Origin: HGM12669 sp048527645
Lineage (GTDB): Bacteria > Bacillota > Clostridia > Oscillospirales > CAG-272
DNA: 16,947 nucleotides
NCBI GenBank assembly: GCA_048527645.1
Contig: DBGFNI010000096.1
Location: 1 to 16,947, forward strand
Direction of reading: 5' to 3'
Below the pieces are notes generated by a model. The model saw only the letters and a list, made by a program, of their open reading frames with translations. It did no database searches and had not been told where the DNA came from. Every line of letters begins with the position of its first letter. Positions within the stretch are counted from its first letter, which is position 1. Of the stretch, positions 15,604 to 16,947 are shown piece by piece. A program made the translations under genes and the position numbers.

Positions 15604-16697
15604 CAGTATGCACCTTCCTTTACCTTGACGATCACCGCCTCACCGCCGGCGGGGGCATAAATGTTCTCAGCGTCGGGTTCCATCGTGCGGATCGCAGCCT
15701 CTTCGCTGGCGATAAACACTCGGTCGTCCTTTTCGCCTACAACCATGGAGCGCAGCTTCAGACGGTCGTTGAGCGCCATCAGCCCGCCGTCAAAGCCCAA
15801 AACGATGGAAAACGGACCGGTGACCAAGAGGCTGGAAAAGACGGTACGCAGATAGGTCAGCTTCTTTTGCTTTTCAGCATCCTGTTCGGCACACAGCGTG
15901 CTCCAGAACGGCGCGGCGATCACCGCTGCGGCCTCCTCCAGGGTCAGGCCCTGCCGCCGGAGCAGATAGTCCATGATGTAGGTGATGACCTCGGTATCGG
16001 TTTGCAGGGTGCATTTGTAGCCGAACATTTCGATGAAACGCCGGTTGGCGTCATAGGAGGAAATCTCCCCGTTGTGCACGATGGAATAGTCCAGCAGCGT
16101 AAACGGATGTGCGCCGCCCCACCAGCCGGGGGTGTTGGTCGGATAGCGGCCGTGGGCGGTCCAGGAATATCCCTCATATTCCTCGAGGCGGTAAAACACG
16201 CCCACATCCTCCGGGAATCCGACTGCCTTGAAGGTTCCCATATTTTTCCCGCTGGAAAACACATAGGCGCCCGTCATTTCCGTGTTGATCTTCATGACGG
16301 TCCGTGCGACAAATTCCTTTTCATCCAGCTGCATGGAGAGAAGCACAGAGTGCAGGGGGGCAACAAAATATCTCCAGATGATCGGCTCGTCGGTAATGGC
16401 GGGAATCTTCCGGGTGGGAAGCATTTCCGATTTGACGATTTCAAAGCGCTCTTTCAAGAACTGTTCGCAGTTTTTCCGTGTGCTGCGGTCATTATAAAAA
16501 AGATGTAAGGCATAAAAATCCTTATAATCGGGGTAAATGCCGTAGCCTGCAAAGCCGCCGCCCAATCCGTTGGAACGGTCGTGCATGGGCTTCATGGCGT
16601 TTGTGATCATTTCGCCGGACATCTTTTTTCCTTCCTTGGAGATGACCGCGGCGATGGCACACCCGGAGGGGATCCGCACCTGACCTTCTGTTTTCAT
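15603..16697 (-). CDS. Class II glutamine amidotransferase subunit of glutamate synthase (GltB domain 1)
   Basis: A 364-residue Ntn-hydrolase that releases ammonia from glutamine for the FMN core. The nucleophile should be Cys13 (RIPSGCAIAAV), which needs removal of a 12-residue propeptide to become N-terminal. The glutamine site is visible as AHGRYPTNTPGW and VHNGEISSYDANRR, followed by LQTDTEVITYIMDYL. HDRSNGLGGGFAGYGIYP near the N-terminus is typical of the stand-alone clostridial/archaeal form. Start Met at 16697 has AAGGAAGGAG about six bases upstream; the open frame runs 21 codons further into the leader attenuator and is not used. First gene of the operon, about 95-100 bases after the predicted transcription start. 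Confidence 0.94.
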   Translation of the reverse strand: MKTEGQVRIPSGCAIAAVISKEGKKMSGEMITNAMKPMHDRSNGLGGGFAGYGIYPDYKDFYALHLFYNDRSTRKNCEQFLKERFEIVKSEMLPTRKIPAITDEPIIWRYFVAPLHSVLLSMQLDEKEFVARTVMKINTEMTGAYVFSSGKNMGTFKAVGFPEDVGVFYRLEEYEGYSWTAHGRYPTNTPGWWGGAHPFTLLDYSIVHNGEISSYDANRRFIEMFGYKCTLQTDTEVITYIMDYLLRRQGLTLEEAAAVIAAPFWSTLCAEQDAEKQKKLTYLRTVFSSLLVTGPFSIVLGFDGGLMALNDRLKLRSMVVGEKDDRVFIASEEAAIRTMEPDAENIYAPAGGEAVIVKVKEGAY

Positions 16698-16711
16698 ATT
16701 GACTCCTTCCT

Positions 16712-16730
16712 TTCGGGCAAATTCGGGCAA
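16712..16730 (-). repeat. Short tandem direct repeat before the operon's first ribosome site
   Basis: TTGCCCGAA occurs twice (16730-16722 and 16720-16712 on the minus strand) separated by one base, between the attenuator T tract and the ribosome binding site. Function unknown; it may be a protein site or a slippage product. Confidence 0.5.
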
Positions 16731-16783
16731 AATAAAAGGGCGCTCTTTTAGTGCAGGCATAGCTCTGCACTAAAATGAACGCC
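16731..16783 (-). terminator. Leader terminator of the GS-GOGAT operon
   Basis: A long interrupted hairpin: GGCG (16783-16780) with CGCC (16742-16739), then an 11-bp perfect stem (16775-16765 with 16756-16746, TTTTAGTGCAG against CTGCACTAAAA) and an 8-base loop AGCTATGC. It is followed by CTTTTATTTT on the minus strand. It lies entirely before the first gene, so termination here would silence the operon. Confidence 0.8.
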
Positions 16784-16795
16784 TTTGCTCATTTT
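16772..16795 (-). promoter_or_regulatory. ANTAR-type hexaloop hairpin at the 5' end of the GS-GOGAT leader
   Basis: A 9-bp stem (AAAATGAGC at 16795-16787 with GTTCATTTT at 16780-16772, one G-U pair) closes a six-base loop AAAGGC (16786-16781). A at loop position 1 and G at position 4 are the conserved ANTAR recognition bases. The hairpin shares 16772-16783 with the downstream terminator, so the two folds exclude each other. A second hexaloop hairpin, normally present in such targets, is not clear: the next hairpin has an 8-base loop. Confidence 0.7.
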
Positions 16796-16800
16796 TTGTA

Positions 16801-16829
16801 ATTATACAACGTGTTTTTAATTTTGTCAA
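16801..16829 (-). promoter_or_regulatory. Perfect consensus sigma-A promoter of the GS-GOGAT operon
   Basis: On the minus strand TTGACA (16829-16824), a 17-base spacer and TATAAT (16806-16801) match at all twelve positions. Start near 16794-16797 places the hexaloop hairpin at the extreme 5' end of the RNA. So strong a promoter suggests control is exerted after initiation, at the attenuator. Confidence 0.92.
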
Positions 16830-16947
16830 GACATAATCTAAAAAAATCGAAAAAGCATAACGCCGCCCCGTTATATAATATTCGGAAGATATTTGCCGCG
16901 CCGGGGCGCTGCACGCCGGGATTTTTGGGAAAAAAACAGAGAAAATA

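Noticed and set aside
16748..16792. A 14-codon ORF beginning MSKGVHF inside the attenuator hairpin, nearly leaderless.
   Set aside because: No ribosome site, no run of Gln or Glu codons that would suit attenuation, and the bases are explained by the two alternative RNA folds.
16830..16947. Possible plus-strand promoter (TATAAT at 16874-16879) and a GC hairpin followed by ATTTTT near 16891-16926.
   Set aside because: No usable -35 at the right spacing, the hairpin needs a two-base bulge, and no gene is visible before the window ends.
1..16947. CRISPR arrays, insertion sequences, phage genes, tRNA or rRNA genes.
   Set aside because: None was recognised; no repeat-spacer pattern, transposase or RNA gene motif was seen apart from the T-box leader.

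Overview
The window looks like chromosomal DNA of a moderately GC-rich anaerobic Firmicute of class Clostridia, probably near the Oscillospiraceae/Ruminococcaceae. The reasons are the SCIFF peptide and its radical SAM maturase (a near-universal clostridial pair), a T-box riboswitch, a split glutamate synthase built from separate domain genes, an ANTAR regulator beside glutamine synthetase, and strong AGGAGG-type ribosome binding sites. No database search was possible; family names rest on motif and sequence recognition.

Layout. (1) Bases 1-4262, plus strand: the end of a MarR-type regulator gene and two overlapping ABC exporter half-transporter genes forming a heterodimeric multidrug-type pump, closed by a stem-loop terminator at 4285-4313. 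Everything after this is on the minus strand. (2) Bases 7446 down to 4363: a consensus promoter, the 49-residue SCIFF precursor peptide (scfA), two intercistronic hairpins, the radical SAM/SPASM maturase (scfB), and an Orn/Lys/Arg-decarboxylase-like PLP enzyme whose start overlaps the scfB stop (ATGA). (3) Bases 9797 down to 7534: a sigma-A promoter, a tryptophan T-box leader with UGG specifier, a possible 23-codon ORF containing a Trp codon, a stand-alone tryptophan synthase beta gene (trpB), a strong hairpin, and a small ACT-domain protein. (4) Bases 16829 down to 9848: a perfect consensus promoter, a short attenuator leader, then seven tightly packed genes: glutamine amidotransferase (GltB domain 1), FMN/Fe-S glutamate synthase core (domain 2), four-cluster ferredoxin-like protein, FAD/NAD(P) oxidoreductase, GXGXG protein (GltB domain 3), a short type I glutamine synthetase, and an ANTAR RNA-binding regulator.

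How it works together. Region 4 is a complete ammonia-assimilation (GS-GOGAT) operon. Electrons would pass from NAD(P)H through the FAD enzyme and the Fe-S protein to the FMN core, with no canonical GltD. Its leader RNA begins almost at the transcription start with a hairpin whose hexaloop has A1 and G4, the signature bound by ANTAR proteins. That hairpin shares bases with an overlapping terminator. The last gene of the operon encodes an ANTAR protein whose receiver domain lacks the phospho-acceptor Asp, so an autoregulatory, phosphorylation-independent antitermination loop is the most interesting hypothesis here. Regions 2 and 3 carry further candidates: an extra Cys in SCIFF, a decarboxylase coupled to the ranthipeptide maturase, and a T-box-controlled orphan trpB with a possible second leader element.
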